Positions 11,938 through 25,080 of a DNA stretch of 64,000 nucleotides are shown piece by piece. Made by a program: the position numbers and the translations under genes. Under the pieces are notes generated by a model. That model was not told the origin of the DNA. It ran no database searches and saw only the letters and a program-made list of their open reading frames with translations. The number at the start of each line of letters is the position of its first letter. Position 1 is the first letter of the stretch. The DNA comes from Cryptomeria japonica. Taxonomy: Eukaryota; Streptophyta; Pinopsida; Cupressales; Cupressaceae. Location of the stretch: the NCBI RefSeq assembly GCF_030272615.1, contig NC_081409.1:243843924-243907923 (forward strand), in the 5' to 3' direction.

Positions 11938-13138
11938 ATAATTAAAAAAGGAGATGAATAGGTTTCTCAGGGACTCCGGTTATTAATGGTGTGGGTATTT
12001 TTTAGCTGATATGCTTAGTTTTATAGGTTGTGCATCTATTATACTGTAAGTTTTAGGTTGTTGTCTATTAGGCATTTACTTGCTGCATGAAAGTTTGAGG
12101 GGATGTTTCTCAGGGACTTTGTAAGATGTATTTATTATTAAGATGTATTTATTATAAGTAATATATGATTATTTTTAAGATGTATTTATTATAAGGAATA
12201 TATGTCGATGAGAAGATTTTTGGTATCTATAAAAAAATAATAGATTAGAATTGATAGAACTTAATAATTATGTCTAGAGGCATTGCAATGTAGTGAAGAA
12301 CTTCCTTCAATAAAAATGTGAAGTTATTAGTAGGCAAATATTATTGTAATGAGTTTTTTTTTTTACAGTTAATTAGTTATTAAAAAATTTAATTTGAACC
12401 AATTACAAACAAGGTTTTATTTTTGTTTTTAAAAATATTTTTATTTTTTAAAGTTACTTGTGCAATTTTTAAGTTTACATATTATAAAAATTATTTTTTT
12501 ATATCTTGATTGGCCAATACAATTTTTGTTGTTATAAGTGGATTTTTCGGAAATCTAAAACAAATAATGTTCGTGACAACCATTTAGGGGGAATATAGGT
12601 ACCGATTAATAATATAATTTTTGATATTTTTCTTGGTAGCTCAATACCAAGCATGTCAGTAGTTTGGTGTTAAATATTTAGATTAATTAGTTTTAGTGAT
12701 GTTTTTTATAAAAATATTATCATATAAAATTTATTTTATTTAATTAATATACATAAAAAACTAAAAAGTCATGACAATTAATCTTGAACTATGATCTATT
12801 AGGAATTATATATATTTTTTTTTAATATATATAATTTATCATATATTTATAATATCTCTCTTGTATTTATTGTAAACATATGTTGTAAAAACATTTCAAA
12901 TAACAAAAACATTTTGCATAATTTATTGGTATAAATTAAGTTGTTAAAATAAGTTGTGTACATTCATATTCAACTTTGTTTATATTTTATGATCAAATCA
13001 CTTATATTGTAAATGATTATTGCTAACAATGTGAATATTCATTTCACTTATATTGTAAATGATTATTACTAACAATGTGAATATTCATTTCACTTATATT
13101 GTAAATGATTATTGCTAACAATGCGAATATTCATTTCT
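11938..13138. other. 3' flank of the reductase gene with short tandem repeats
   Basis: A likely 3' UTR follows the stop at 11937; an AATAAA is at 12309. AAGATGTATTTATTAT occurs three times at 12124-12200. At 12999-13138 there are three copies of a 46 bp unit (CACTTATATTGTAAATGATT...). The rest is AT-rich with no gene seen. Confidence 0.6.
12999..13138. repeat. 46 bp tandem repeat, three copies
   Basis: Copies start at 12999, 13045 and 13091 with an exact 46 bp period and only one or two base changes between them. Confidence 0.95.
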
Positions 13139-14490
13139 TGCGACTCTTCAGCCCTCTAATATACAACTCAAATTATTTAAGATTTCCATTACACAATTAA
13201 AAAATAAACAAAGGCAAGTAGTGGCCACTATGTGGCACTTGTTTAAATCGATCATGTGTGTTTTTTATATAAGAATAATTTCAGTTTTTTTTTTTGTATT
13301 AAGTATCATAGAACAACTTTACAAAATTCAATAGTCGTGATTTTGTATTGCATTAATATAATTAAAGTGTATGACATATGAAGTATATGTTTTGATAATC
13401 ACAAATCATTTTAATATAAGTGTAAAAAAAAAGTATACCAAATTTTAAATATGATTTTAGATTTTTTTTTAAAAATTCAATAGGGGACGAGAGCCTATAT
13501 GTGTGCACCTTGATTTCAAAGGTCCATGTGGGGTGCTATTGGACCTCCCAAGTCAATTAAAAAAAACAAAACACATTGATGACCTACTTTTTAATTGAAA
13601 AAAATCTTTTTTTCATTTTTAAGTCTATTTGCCATGTGTAAGATGATGATTTGTCTAAGGTGTCAGCAATTTGCCATTTTGATGTGGTGACCGTTACGTG
13701 TGCGGGCCCACCCCTACATGTGTGGTGCATCATTGGAAATGGACTTTGTGGTCGTGTGGCATTCCATCACATTGTCATGCTTCAATCCAACTTGTGGTTA
13801 TTTATCAACCTTCGTGACCCTACACTCTTCCTTGTAGTAGCATTAACTTCGCATCCCTTCTCCTTACTTCCATCGAATTGTGAATAAATCTCAGTCAGAG
13901 TTTCATTGAATGCTCTTGCGTCTTGGCCAATTGAGCCAAATTGCACTCCTTACATTCTCGCGCCTGCTTGTGTCTTAGACACATTAGGCACCGGAACGTG
14001 TTTGCTTAGGGTTTGCAAGTTAAGGTGTTAATCCAGAACATGCTCACTTTGGATACCAGTCTCCCTTCTAGTTTAGCGATGGGTACGCCCTACTTCTTCG
14101 ATGATGGTTATGCCCTCATTTTTTGGCGATGACATGCATAGGTAAATACATGTAATGTTGGTTATTGTGGTCATTTTATTTGTCATTTATTAGTATTTGC
14201 ATTTGCTTCCACCTTGGTTTTGCTTGTAGGTATGAACCCACAGCTTCTACGACTGCTCCACACACACAACTAGATTGTTTCTAGTGCTAGTCTTCAACCC
14301 AAGTGAAGATTAAATCCTCACAAAGGCATGCCATTATTTGTTTTTTATTTTCTTTTAATGTTTTAATTTTTTTTATTTGTTTCCTTTAATTTGTAACTAT
14401 GACGTTCTCTATTAAAGTTGTGGGTGCTTGTTTTTTAAATTTGTCGGTGCTTGTTCTATGAAGTTGTGGGTGTTTAACTTCTCAATTGGG
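13139..14490. other. Intergenic DNA with one partial copy of the downstream repeat unit
   Basis: From about 13730 to 13890 the sequence is a diverged copy of the part of the 3 kb unit that contains GTGGCATTCCATCAC (also at 16421, 19460 and 24650). No gene is recognised in the rest. Confidence 0.55.
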
Positions 14491-14820
14491 TGTTTATGAA
14501 CACTAAAATTCGTGTTCATCACGAGAAAGGGCTTCACTGGCTAGGCAATATTATATTACGTGCATTCATATTGGGGGGTTTAATATCCCCAAAAATGAGC
14601 TCAATATATTGTCTATTTGGTGAAAATAGGGGGTTCTTAATTTGAGCTATGAAAAAAATGCATTATCTAGTGAGAATGGGGCTTTGTATTGAGAGGGGGT
14701 GACAAAAAAGGAGTTTAGGGCAATATTTTTTGAAAATAGGGGGATTCTTTACTATGTCGTGAACGCACGTGATATAACCTAGGTTCACTAAGTGAAGCCC
14801 TTATGGTGTTCATAAAGACA
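14491..14820. repeat. Inverted-repeat element (MITE-like) at the start of the array
   Basis: The left arm TTTATGAACAC...AGGGCTTCACT...ACGTGCATTCA is matched in inverted order by the right arm ending ...GTGTTCATAAA. The arms are about 65-80 bases with some mismatches. The first array unit begins inside this element, so later units keep only its right half. Confidence 0.6.
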
Positions 14821-17693
14821 TAAATTTTTAAAGGGAACTGTAATCTTATATTCAAGCATCACTAGTATTTTGTAATTGTAAATGAAATATGTAAAAAATA
14901 AATGTCATTGCCAATATGGAAAATGGTTTGTTTTGTTAATAACACAAGTTCTTTGTCATTTGTTTTTTGTGTTTATAATAAATTTTTTAATTAAAACTCA
15001 TTGTTAGAATGCGAGCATTGCAAATATTTTTGGTTTTTACCTTGTTATAATAATGAAATGAGTATTTTATGTTATGGTTGTAAAGGTTTATGGCATAAAA
15101 AATGATCAAGATTTTTGAGGGTTTTGTCAGTCAATATCAATTTTTTGTTGTGCATTTAAATTTGTCACCTTTAATAGGGTTTATTCATTTGAAATTATTC
15201 AAAAGAATGGACATATTGGTCTACACATTATTATAAGTTGACAATTTTGTAGTGACTTCAGTCACATCATTACCTAAATTATGTCTGCTAATTTTTTTTG
15301 TCCAATCCCATCATTGCATTTATAGGTATTATGATGGTTTGTTTGGTGATTTAATTGGCCTAAATTGTCTTTTACTTCTTCTATTATATGTATATTTATG
15401 TCATACTTAGCATTCAAATTATGAAACTCCTAATAGGACTATTTTATCCTATTATTTCCTTTGCACACTTTTTGTGTCCATCCCATTGCCTTTGCATGCT
15501 ATTATGATGGTTTGTTTAATGTCATACTATTATGAACATTATCGACATGAATTATGATTGTTTGTTCGCTGTCATCCTTGGCCTAATTTGTCTCTTAATT
15601 TTAATTTTATATAATATATATGTGTGTCATACTTAGCCAATTGTGTCTTCCAAAGGACTATCCCTTATAGCCTAATTTGGTATATTATTATTAATTATTT
15701 TACCATTGCAGTTGGGGTTTTGAGAATTAGCCTATGTATATAATTGCAAGTTAATTTGGTGTACATCATTTGTAAAGTTCGATAAAAGCCTAGTAAATAC
15801 CTCATGATGGTTAACCCCTGTCTAGGCCCATAGAATTAGTTCTACCAATTGTTTCTATGCTTATTCTTTTAATCATGCGATATGCTCGTTTGATTGCAGA
15901 AAATAAGAATCCTACTACAATAGCTCTTGCCTATGTTGGAGTGGCAAATGTTAAGACTCTAGGCTCGTTGTAATATCCATAAATTTCATATCAAAATCCT
16001 CGTTACTTTATATGTCATGTTGAGAAAATCTATGCAAACCTTACAAGATTTGTGTTAACTTTTCATTAGCAACATTGTGCTAACCATCGTAAAAGTTGTT
16101 CAACATTAGTTTTGATATGGCAATATGCTATTTACATTTTGACTTCATCTTTCTATTTTTCCTACTCATTGTCATTTGGCATGGATGTCTTATGACTGCC
16201 ATGTCAATCTTGGTTAACACCCTTATCATACCTTGCCCCTCTCTAAATAGCCATGTCTGAATATCATGACCCGATTTTTATAAATTGTTATCTGTCTTCA
16301 TTTTTATAAGTTGTTATTTGTCTTCATTTCTATTTTATAAATTGTTATCTATCTTCTTTTCTACTATACTTTTTTATAAATTGTTATTTATCTTAATTTT
16401 TATAAATGGACCTTGTGATTGTGTGGCATTCCATCACCTTGCCACCCTTTAATCCAACATGAAGTCATTTATCATCCGTCATCACCCTACACTCTTCCTT
16501 GTAGTGGCATTAACTTCATGTCCCTTCCCCTTATTCCCAATGTATTGTGTGCAAATATTGAGCATTATTTAATTGAATATATGTGTGCGTGTACACACAT
16601 GCATGCACACCCACACATAGAGTCATAAATTAGTAGTCCATCGTATACCTCTACAACCTTCCTCTTGCTCTTATTTTGAGTAATAGGTTAATATTGTTAA
16701 GCTATTAAACTCTTATTGTTTTTCATCCCTTTTCTTTTATTTGTCCTTCCTATATATATGTACACACACACATGTACATACATACATACTAGACATACAT
16801 ACATACATATACACATACATACATACATGCATACATGCAAACATACACATATGTGTGTACATACACATACACACACACATATGTGTGTGTGTAGCATCAT
16901 AAATTTTAACCAGTCCAATTTACACCTCATGTTTGTGCTCATACATTAGTGTGTCCTGTCTCCATTCCCTATCTAGGTCCATTTTAAAACTACTATCCAA
17001 CCTTGATGTCATGAACACCACTTAGTGGATCCCATCCAAGAGGTACATTCCACATTTCCCTTTGTAGTGGTCCTGTTTATAGGAGGACCAGGGTGTAGAG
17101 TGCCCTAGTCTAGACCAAGGCACCCCAAAAAGCCTTGGTCCCCTTCAAACATACCCCAATTTGAAATGGGGCAGGTCCTTTATCTCCTTGATGTCTTTTG
17201 GTCCCCATGGCTATGCATGACTGTTGGAGGTCGACCTTATCGGTAAATTTCCTAGGGAACCCTATATAAAGACATCCTATCAATTTATTTTAACATAAGT
17301 CTCCATACCCTATTATTTGTGCATCTATGAAGCATTCATCATCAAGCATTTTCATAGATTGAAGGCTGCATTTCATCCTTAAAGCCTTATAGAGCAAATT
17401 TGCATCAATATTCATGCAAACATGTATGTAAGATTAGGGTTTCTCATGTTCATGTGTTTGTCATGTCATTACATTCAATATTTGTGATTACATTCAAAGA
17501 GCATTGCATCATCATCAACAATTGCAGATCTAAGGTATATCTCCTTAACATTTATTTTAATATTTGCACTATTTCATTTAAGGTTAATTCCTAAACTAGG
17601 ATTTGGCTTAGGCAAATCCCTATCCACAACATCTTTCCCTCTCTTTTTGTGTGTAGGAAATAGATGTAGGGGCGATAATTGGGTTTAATTCGA
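14681..17693. repeat. 3 kb tandem unit 1 (no insertion)
   Basis: First of three direct copies. Landmarks repeated in order in each unit: GAGGGGGTGACAAAAAAGG, the GTGGCATTCCATCAC block, an alternating CA/TA run, the CCAGGGTGTGGAG-type block, a TATA-like CCTATATAAA at 17261, and GTAGGAAATAGATG at the end. No conserved protein is seen; short open frames recur only because the DNA recurs. This unit has the empty site for the 1 kb element found in units 2 and 3. The TATA-like box and downstream leader-like sequence suggest it could derive from an LTR. Confidence 0.85.
16755..16895. repeat. CA/CATA microsatellite in unit 1
   Basis: Mixed (CATA)n, (CA)n and TATGTGTG runs. The open frames of alternating His/Thr/Tyr or Cys/Val/Met across it are artefacts. 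Confidence 0.9.
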
Positions 17694-19796
17694 GCTTTGT
17701 ATTGGGAGGGGGTGACAAAAAAGGAGTTTAGGGTAATATTTTTTTTAAATAGGGGGATTCTTTAGTATGTCCTGAACACACATGATATAACCCAGGTTCA
17801 TTAAGTGAAGCCACTATGGTGTTCATAAACACATAAATTTATAAAGGGAATTGTAATCTTATATTCAAGCATCACTGGTATTTTGTAATTGTAAATAAAA
17901 TATGTAAAAAATAAAGGTCATTATGGATATGGAAAACTATTTGTTTTGTTAATAACACAAGTTCTTTGTCATTTATTTTTTGTGTTTATAATAAAAATTT
18001 TCATTAAAAATCATTGTTAGAATGTGAGCATTGCAAATAGTTTTGGTTTTTACATTGTTATAATAATGAAATGAGTATTTTATGTTATGGTTGTAAAGGT
18101 GTATGGCATCACCAATGATCAGGATTTTTGAGGGTTTTATCAGTCAATCTCAGTTTTTTGTTGTGCGTTTAAATTTTTCACCTTTAATAGGGTTTATTCA
18201 TTTGAAATTATTCAAAAGAACGTGCATATTGGTCTACACATTATTATAAGTTGACAATTTTGTAATAACTTCGGTCACATCATTACCTAAATTATGTTAG
18301 CTAAATTTTTTGTCCAGTCCCATCATTGCATTTACAGGTATTATGATGGTTTGTTTCGTGATTTAATTGGCCTAAATTATCTTTTACTTCTTCTGTTATA
18401 TGCATATTTGTGTCATACTTAGCATTCAAATTATGAAACTCCTAATAGGACTATTTTTTCCTATTATTTCCTCTACACACTTTTTGTGTCCATCTCATTG
18501 CCTTTGCATGCTATTATGATGGTTTGTTTAGTGTCATACTATTATGAATATTATCGACATGAATTATGATGGTTTGTTCAATGTCAGCCTTGGCCTAATT
18601 TGTCTCTTAATTTTAATTTTATATAATATATATGTGTGTCATACTTAGACAATTGTGTCTTCCAAAGGACTATCACTTATAACCTAACTTGGTATATTAT
18701 TATTAATTATTTTACCATTGCAGTTGGGGTTTTGAGAATTAGCCTATCTATATAATTGCAAGTTAATTTGGTGTACATCATTTGTAAAGTTCGATATAAG
18801 CCTAGTAAATACCTCATGATGGGTAACTCCTGTCTAGGCCAAAAGAATTATTCCTACCATTTTTTTCTATGATTATTATTTAAATCATACGATATGCTCT
18901 TTTGATTCCAAAAAATAAGAATCTTACTACAATAGCTCTTGCCTATGTTGCAGTGGCAAATGTTAAGACTCTAGTCGTGTTGTAATATCCATAAATTTCA
19001 TATCAAAATCCTCTTTACTTGATATGTCATTTTGAGAAAATCTATGCAAATCTTACAAGATTTGTGTTAACTTTTCATCATCAACATTGTGCTAACTATC
19101 ATAAAAGTTGCTCAACATTAGTTTTGATCTGGTAATATGATATTTACATTTTGACTTCATCTTGAACTATTTTTCCTACTCATTGTTGGTAGTTAACTAT
19201 TCCAACCATTTGGCATGGATGTCTTATGACTATGATGTCATTCTTGGTTAACACCCTTATCATACCTTGCCTCTCTCTAAATAGATATGTCTTGCCATCA
19301 TGACACAATTTTTATAAATTGTTATCTGTCTTCATTTTTATAAGTTGTTATTTGTCTTCATTTCTATTTTTTATAAACTGTTATGTATCTTCGTTTCTAT
19401 TATACTTTTTTATAAATTATTATTTGTCTTAAAGTTTATAAATGGACCTTGTGATTGTGTGGCATTCCATCACCTTGCCACCCTTTAATCCAACATGAAG
19501 TCATTTATCGTCCGACATCACCCTACACTCTTCCTTGTAGTGGCATTAATTTCATGTCCCTTCCCCTTATGCCCAATGTATTGTGTGCAAATATTGAGAA
19601 TTCTTTCATTGAATATATGTGTGTGTGTACACACGCGCACACACAACCACACATAGAGTCATAAATTAGTAGTCCATCGTATACCTCTACAACCTTCCTC
19701 TTGCTCTTTTTTTGAGTAATAGGTTAATATTTTTAATCTATTAAACTCTTATTGTTTTTCATCCCTTTTCTTTTATTTGTCCTTCCTATATATATG

Positions 19797-19937
19797 TATA
19801 CACACACATGTACATACATACATATATACATACACATACAAACACATATACATTTATACAGACATACATACATACATACATACATACATACATGCATACA
19901 TACACACATACATACATATATACTTACACATATGTAT

Positions 19938-19998
<61 letters not shown>
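19797..19998. repeat. CATA/CA microsatellite in unit 2
   Basis: (CATA)n-like runs lead into an uninterrupted (CA)n of about 58 bases ending near 19998. This is an expanded version of the run at the same place in unit 1. Confidence 0.95.
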
Positions 19999-20001
<3 letters not shown>

Positions 20002-20013
20002 TTATGTATGTAT

Positions 20014-22070
20014 GGGTTGAACCCACAATAGTAGGTTACACTTTTAGCCAACTTTGACAATGCAATATTCAATTTGAGAAAAAACTTCACATTTAGACAT
20101 CTATTACTACTAAATCATAAGGAAATTGTAGATTTTGTGAACTAGTGATTTTTGAAATTTTGTGTGTAGATTCTAAATATGTTTTTTTGAAATTTTTTGA
20201 AATCAATTTGTTTCCATTTTTCTATCTCCCACAAAAACTAGGTTTTTACAAAAAACCACATTTTAAAGAGTGATACTCATTTGGTATGGCATAACTTTTT
20301 TTCTAAAATAGATATGAATGTGATCCTTTTGAATTTAGTTTTGTAACATCCATATATAATGTTTTCAATTGGTTTCATAACATCATCTTCAATATTTCAC
20401 ATTTTATTAAGTTTTGAAATTGAGTTAACTGTAATTTTGACATATGTTCATTTGGTATCTTGTAACCTTGTATATGTATCGATTTTTTTTATTGCAAAAA
20501 GGAATTCAATACCTATTGCGTAGATATTTTTCAGAATTTTTTTTTTCACTTGTTTTCTATTTTTACATAAATATCGATCAGAAGAGTTGATGTTTGGTGA
20601 GAAACCTATGTTTAGTAAATCTAAAAAAAATCATAATGAATTCAATGTATATATTGGAAAGGGTGAACCCACAATAGTGGGTTACATTTTTTTGGATGAA
20701 GAAATTACACTAATTTGTCCAAAACATAATTTTTACCACTTTCGATCGAATGCCATGTTCAATTGGACCAAAAAAACAATTCGATCGAACGTATTATTTT
20801 AAATACGTTCGATCAAATATAAAATTATTAAAAAAGGTTGTTAAAAAACATGGGTTCAATTGAATCCCAAGGATTTTTATTGAACCCCTTGGATAGAACA
20901 TATGTTCTATTGAACTCGCCTTCTAGAGGTCTCCCCCCCAAACTCTCCTAGTCTCTACAAATTTTTGGCCTTCAAAGCTCAAATTGGAGGCTCAAATGGA
21001 AGAATATTGACAAACCCAAATGCATGATAGTAGTACTCGAAACAAGCTTTCCAATATATACATTGAATTTATTATGATTTCTTTTATAGATTTACTAAAC
21101 ATAGGTTTCTCACCAAACATCAACTCTTGTGTTCAATGCTTATGTAAAAATATTAAACAAGTGAATTTTTTTTCTGAAAATATCTATGCAATAGATATCA
21201 AATTCCTCTTTCCAACAAAAAAAATCGATACATACACAACAAGTTTCAAGATACCAAATGAACATATGTTAAAATTACAGTTAACTCGATTTCAAAACTT
21301 AATAAAATATGAAATATTGAAGATGATGTTATGAAGCCAATTGCAAACATTAAATATGGATGTTACAAAACTAAATTCGAAAGAATCACATTCATATCTA
21401 TTTTAGAAAAAAAATAATGCCATACCAAATGAGTATCACTCTTTAAAATGTGTTTTTTTTGTAAAAAACTAGTTTTTGTGGGAGATAGAAAAATGGAGAC
21501 AAATTGATTCCAAAAAAATTCAAAAAAACATATTTAGAATCTACACACAAAATGTCAAAAACCACTAGTTCACATCATCTACAAATTCCTTATGATTTAG
21601 TTGTAATAGGTGTCTGAATGTGAAGTTTTTTCTCAAATTGAATATTGTAGTGTCAAAGTTGGCTAAAAAGTGTAACCCACTATTGTGGGTTTATCTGAAA
21701 GCTTGTTTCGAGTACTACTATCATGCATTTTGGTTTGTCAATATTCTTTCATTTGAGCCCCCAATTTGAGCTTTGAAGGCCAAAAATTCGTAGAGACTAG
21801 GAGAGTTTGTGGGGGAGATCTCTAGAAGGCGGGTTCGATAGAACATATGTTCTATCAAAAGGGGTTCAATCGAACCCATATTTTTTAACAACCTTTTTTT
21901 TAATAATTTTATATTTGATTGAACATATTTAAAATAATAAGTTGGATCGAATGGTTTTTTTGGTTAGATTGAACATGGCATTCGATCGAAAGTGGTAAGA
22001 AATATGTTTTAGACAAATGAGTGCAATTTCTTCGTCCAAAAAAGTGTAACCCACTATTGTGGGTTCACCC
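20014..22070. mobile_element. Inverted-repeat DNA element A, interrupted by element B
   Basis: The ends are GGGTTGAACCCACAATAG... and ...CTATTGTGGGTTCACCC, terminal inverted repeats of about 30 bases. Each terminus also contains its own small palindrome (AACCCAC-TATT-GTGGGTT). Without element B (20661-21696) it is about 1.02 kb. No transposase is visible, so it is non-autonomous. The flanks are TAT and TATATG, suggesting a 3-4 bp target duplication; the superfamily is not assigned. The interior has repeated TTCGATCGAA-type sites. Confidence 0.8.
20661..21696. mobile_element. Element B, same family, inserted in reverse inside A
   Basis: It begins GGGTGAACCC and ends GGGTTTATCT, and it is the reverse complement of the ~1.03 kb element. 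It interrupts A where the intact element C reads TTGGAAAGCTTG; GAAA is found on both sides (20657-20660 and 21697-21700), a probable short target duplication. This is a clear self-insertion within one repeat family. Confidence 0.85.
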
Positions 22071-24977
22071 TATATGTGTGTGTGTGTGTGGCATCAAAAA
22101 TTGTAACTAGTCCAATTTACACCTCATGTTTGTGCTCATACTTTAGCGTGTCCTATCTCCATTCCCTCTCTAGGACCATTTTGGTTTTATTATCCAACCT
22201 TGATGTCATGAACACCACTTAGTGGACCCCATATTGGAGGTACATTCCCCATTTCCCTTTGTACTGGTCATGTTTGTAAGAGGACCAGGGTGTGGAACAA
22301 CCTGGTCTAGACTGAGGCACCCCAAAAAGCCTTGGTCCCCCTCAAACATACCCCAATTTGAAATGGGGAAGGTCCTTTATCTCCTCTATGGCTTCCGGTC
22401 CCCATGGCTATGCACGACTGTTGGAGGTCGACCTTATCGATAAATTACCTAGGGAACCCTATATAAAGGCATCCTATCAATTCATTTTAACCGAAGTCTC
22501 CATACCCTATTATTTGTGCATCTATGAAGTAGTCATCATCCAACATTTTCAGAGATTCAAGGTTGCATTTCATCCTTCAAGAACTATGGAGCAAATTTGC
22601 ATCAATATTCATACAGGCATGTATATATGATTAGGGTTTCTCATGTTCATATGTTTGTCATGTCATTACATTCAATATTTGTGATTACATTCAAAGAGCA
22701 TTGCATCATCATCAACAATTGTAGATCTAAGGTATATCTCCTTAACATTTATTTTAATATTTGCATTATTTCATTCAAGGTTAATTCCTAAACTAGGGTT
22801 TGGCTTAAGCAAATCCCTATCCACAACATCTTTCCCTCTTTTGTGTGTGTAGGAAATAGATGTAGGAGTTGTATTTGGGTTTAATTCGGGCTTTATATTG
22901 GGAGGGGGTGACAAAAAAGGACTTTAGGGCAATATTTTTTGAAAATAGGGGGATTCTTTAGTATGTCGCGAATGCACGTGATATAACCCAGGTTAACTTA
23001 GTGAAGTTCCTATGGTGTTCATAAACACATAAATTTCTAAAGGGAACTCTAATCTTATATTCAAGCATCAATCGTATTTTGTAATTGTAAATGAAATATG
23101 TAAAAAATAAATATCATTGCGGATATGGAAAATTATTTGTTTTGTTAATAACACAAGTTCTTTGTCATTTGTTTTTTGTGTTTATAATGAATTTTTTCAT
23201 TAAAACTCAATGTTACAATGTGAGCATTGCAAATATTTTTGGTTTTTACATTGTTATAATAATGAAATGAGTATTTTATGTTATGGTTGTAAAGGTTTTT
23301 GGCATTACCAATGATCAAGATTTTTGAGGGTTTTATCAGTCAATCTCAGTTTTTTGTTGTGCATTTAAATTTGTCACCTTTAATAGGGTTTATTCATTTG
23401 AAATTAGTCAAAAGAACAGACATATTGGTCTACACATTATTATAAGTTGACAATTTTGTAGTAACTTCGGTCTAATCATTACCTTAATTATGCCAACTAT
23501 TTTTTTTTGTCCAGTCCCATCATTGCATTTATAGGTATTATGATGGTTTGTTTGGTGATTTAATTGGCCTAAATTATCTTTTACTTCTTCTGTTATATGT
23601 ATATTTGTGTCATACTTAGCATTCAAATTATGAAACTCCTAATAGGACTATTTTTTCCTATTATTTCCTCTACACACTTTTTGTGTCCATCTCATTGCCT
23701 TTGCATGCTATTATGATGGTTTGTTTAGTGTCATACTATTATGAACATTATCGACGTGAATTATGATGGTTTGTTCAATGTCATCCTTGGCCTAATTTGT
23801 CTCTTAATTTTAATTTTATATAATATATATGTGTGTCATACTTAGACAATTGTGTCTTCCAAAGGAATATCACTTATAGCCTAATTTGGTATAATAATAT
23901 TAATTATTTTATCATTGCAGTTGGGGTTTTGAGAATTAGCCTATGTATATAATTGCAAGTTAATTTGGTGTACATCGTTTGTAAAGTTCGATAAAAGCCT
24001 AGTAAATACCTCATGATGGTTAACCCATGTCTAGTCCCATAGAATTAGTCCTACCAATTGTTTCTATGATTATTATTTTAATCATATGATATGCTCTTTT
24101 GATTGCAAAAAATAAGAATCCTACTACAATAGCTCTTGCCTATGTTGCAGTGGAAAATGTTAAGACTCTAGGCTCGTTGTAATATCCATAAATTCGATAT
24201 CAAAATCCTCTTTACTCGATATGTCATGTTGAGAAAATCTATGCAAACCTTACAAGATTTGTGTTAGCTTTTCATCATCAACATTGTGCTAACTATCGTA
24301 AAAGTTATTCAACATTAGTTTTGATCTAGCAATATGCTATTTACATTTTGACTTCATCTTTCTATTTTTCCTACTCATTGTTGGTAGTTAACTATTCCAG
24401 CCATTTGGCATGGATGTCTTATGACTGTCATGTCATTCTTGGTTAACACCCTTATCATACCTTGCCTCTCTCTAAATAGCTATGTCTTTCTATCATGACC
24501 CGATTTTTATAAATTGTTATATGTCTTCTTTTTTATAAGTCATTATTTGTTGTGATTTCTATTTTTATAAATTATCTATCTTTGTTTCTATTATACTTTT
24601 TTATAAATTGTTATTTGTCTTAATTTTATAAATGGACCTTATGATTGTGTGGCATTCCATCACCTTGCCACCCTTTAATCCAACATGAAGTCATTTATCG
24701 TCCGCAAGCACCCTACACTCTTCCTTGTAGTGGAATTAACTTCATGTCCCTTACCCTTATGCCCAATGTATTGTTTGCAAACCTTGAGCATTCTTTCATT
24801 GAATATATGTGTGTGTGTACACACGCGTGCGCACACCCACACATAGAGTCATAAAATAGTAGTCCATCATATACCTCTACAACCTTCCTCTTGCTCTTAT
24901 TTTGAGTAAGAGGTATTCTTAGTCTATTAAACTCTTTTTTTTTTTCATCCCTTTTCTTTTATTTGTCCTTCCTATAT

Positions 24978-25080
24978 ATATATGTATACACACACGTGTA
25001 CATACATACATACATACATACATACATACATACATACATGTATGTACACACACATAGACATATATGTGTATGTATGTATG
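24978..25080. repeat. CATA microsatellite in unit 3
   Basis: (TACA)n and TATG runs directly next to element C, matching the position of the microsatellites in the other two units. Confidence 0.9.

Larger units (their letters stand above)
17694..22889. repeat. 3 kb tandem unit 2 (with nested insertion)
   Basis: Same order of landmarks as unit 1, with the TATA-like box near 22460. It is 5.2 kb because of a 2.06 kb insertion at 20014-22070 and an expanded CA run; without these it is close to 3.0 kb. Non-coding. Confidence 0.85.

Noticed and set aside
12999-13138. CRISPR-like array
   Set aside because: Contiguous 46 bp tandem repeat without unique spacers, in a plant nuclear sequence.
19733-20090. 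Open frames of His/Thr/Tyr or Cys/Val/Met across the CA repeats
   Set aside because: Dinucleotide and tetranucleotide repeat artefacts, repeated in all three array units.
16419-24854. A 69-codon frame (MCGIPSPCHPL...) found in all three units
   Set aside because: Conserved at DNA level like the rest of the unit, with no sign of protein-level selection and no known family.
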